From Actinomycetota bacterium (lineage in GTDB: Bacteria > Actinomycetota > Acidimicrobiia > IMCC26256 > JACDBD01), in NCBI GenBank assembly GCA_013695115.1, contig JACDBD010000230.1:1-6992 (forward strand): a DNA stretch of 6,992 nt, read 5' to 3'. Positions 6,658-6,992 of this stretch are shown one piece after another. Numbering within the stretch: the first letter of the stretch is position 1; each line of letters opens with the position of its first letter. The notes under the pieces were generated by a model. It did no database searches. It was given only the letters and a program-made list of their open reading frames with translations, and was not told the origin of the DNA. Made by a program: the position numbers and the translations under genes.

Positions 6658-6992
6658 TCACTTGATGACCTCGGCGACGGTCTGGCCGAACTGCACCTGG
6701 TCGCCCCGTTTCAATCGGGTGGGGGCCGTCACCTGTTTCCCGTTCACGAAGGTGCCGTTGGTGGACCCGAGATCCTCGACGAACGCCTGCCCGTTCTGCT
6801 GGTAGAGGCGGGCGTGGAGCGTCGATACGAAGGTGTCGTCGGCGAGGACGATGCCGCACCCCCCGCCCCGTCCCACCGTGACCTCGGCGGGGATCGGGAT
6901 CACCTCACCGCTGCGGGGAGACGGGTCGAGGAGTCGGAGCCTCAGGGTGCCCCGGCCCTCGGACCGCTTCTCCCGTCCGCGCGGCGCGGCGG
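6658..6992 (-). CDS. fhaB: FHA-domain protein FhaB, 5' end cut by window edge
   Basis: Phosphothreonine-binding adaptor of the PknB network. The last 110 residues are visible and the frame runs open past the window end. The start is therefore outside; a GTG at 6901-6903 is internal. A basic stretch (visible residues 3-11) precedes a complete FHA domain (about 16-110). Key residues are G40-R41 in VTVGRGGGCG, S56-x-x-H59 in VSTLHARL, and DLGSTNGTFVNGK (73-85), the segment that binds phosphothreonine in this family. The protein ends at VAEVIK, just after the last domain strand, as M. tuberculosis FhaB (155 residues) does. The missing N-terminus probably carries the short hydrophobic segment and phosphorylated threonine known from that protein. 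It lies 19 nt upstream of pstP in the same operon. The symbol rests on domain plus position; a different FHA paralogue such as FhaA would normally be longer and lie one gene further upstream. Confidence 0.9.
   Translation of the reverse strand, partial: AAPRGREKRSEGRGTLRLRLLDPSPRSGEVIPIPAEVTVGRGGGCGIVLADDTFVSTLHARLYQQNGQAFVEDLGSTNGTFVNGKQVTAPTRLKRGDQVQFGQTVAEVIK

Noticed and set aside
1..6992. tRNA, rRNA, CRISPR array, insertion sequence or attachment site
   Set aside because: I saw no repeat array, transposase, tRNA-like fold or terminal inverted repeats; the window is almost fully coding on one strand with uniform codon use.

Overview
The window reads as a GC-rich (roughly 70% by eye) actinobacterial chromosome segment. 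The gene order and protein motifs are those of the conserved fhaB-pstP-rodA-pbpA-pknB cell-wall/division signalling operon known from Mycobacterium and Streptomyces. The exact lineage cannot be fixed from the window. A deep-branching actinobacterial class such as Acidimicrobiia is possible, but that is inference only.

All six genes lie on the minus strand, so transcription runs from high to low coordinates. In that order: the C-terminal part of an FHA-domain protein (fhaB, cut by the window end, 6658-6992); a membrane PP2C phosphatase (pstP, 5451-6638); a SEDS glycosyltransferase (rodA, 4117-5454); a class B transpeptidase (pbpA, 2652-4106); a PASTA Ser/Thr kinase (pknB, 706-2586); and an A/G-specific adenine glycosylase (mutY, about 703 down to the window edge at 1). 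Gaps are 19 nt (fhaB-pstP), a 4-nt GTGA overlap (pstP-rodA), 10 nt (rodA-pbpA), 65 nt (pbpA-pknB), and none or nearly none (pknB-mutY). This looks like one transcription unit. The only gap long enough to hold signals is pbpA-pknB, which contains a perfect 8-bp inverted repeat and a weak -10-like box. No stretch over 300 bases lacks a gene.

The expected joint function, from known homologues, is as follows. RodA polymerises glycan strands from lipid II and PbpA cross-links them. PknB senses muropeptides or lipid II through four extracellular PASTA repeats and phosphorylates targets in the wall-synthesis machinery. PstP reverses this, and FhaB docks to phosphothreonine. No second kinase (pknA) lies between pbpA and pknB, unlike in M. 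tuberculosis.

The core is a well-known system and I see no new defence system or mobile element. The points most worth a second look are at the edges. mutY has no ATG/GTG/TTG in its frame ahead of its conserved N-terminus, and that frame runs open back into pknB. PstP ends in a nine-Thr, seven-Pro tail directly on top of the rodA start, which has no Shine-Dalgarno sequence. An inverted repeat sits exactly at the pbpA stop codon.
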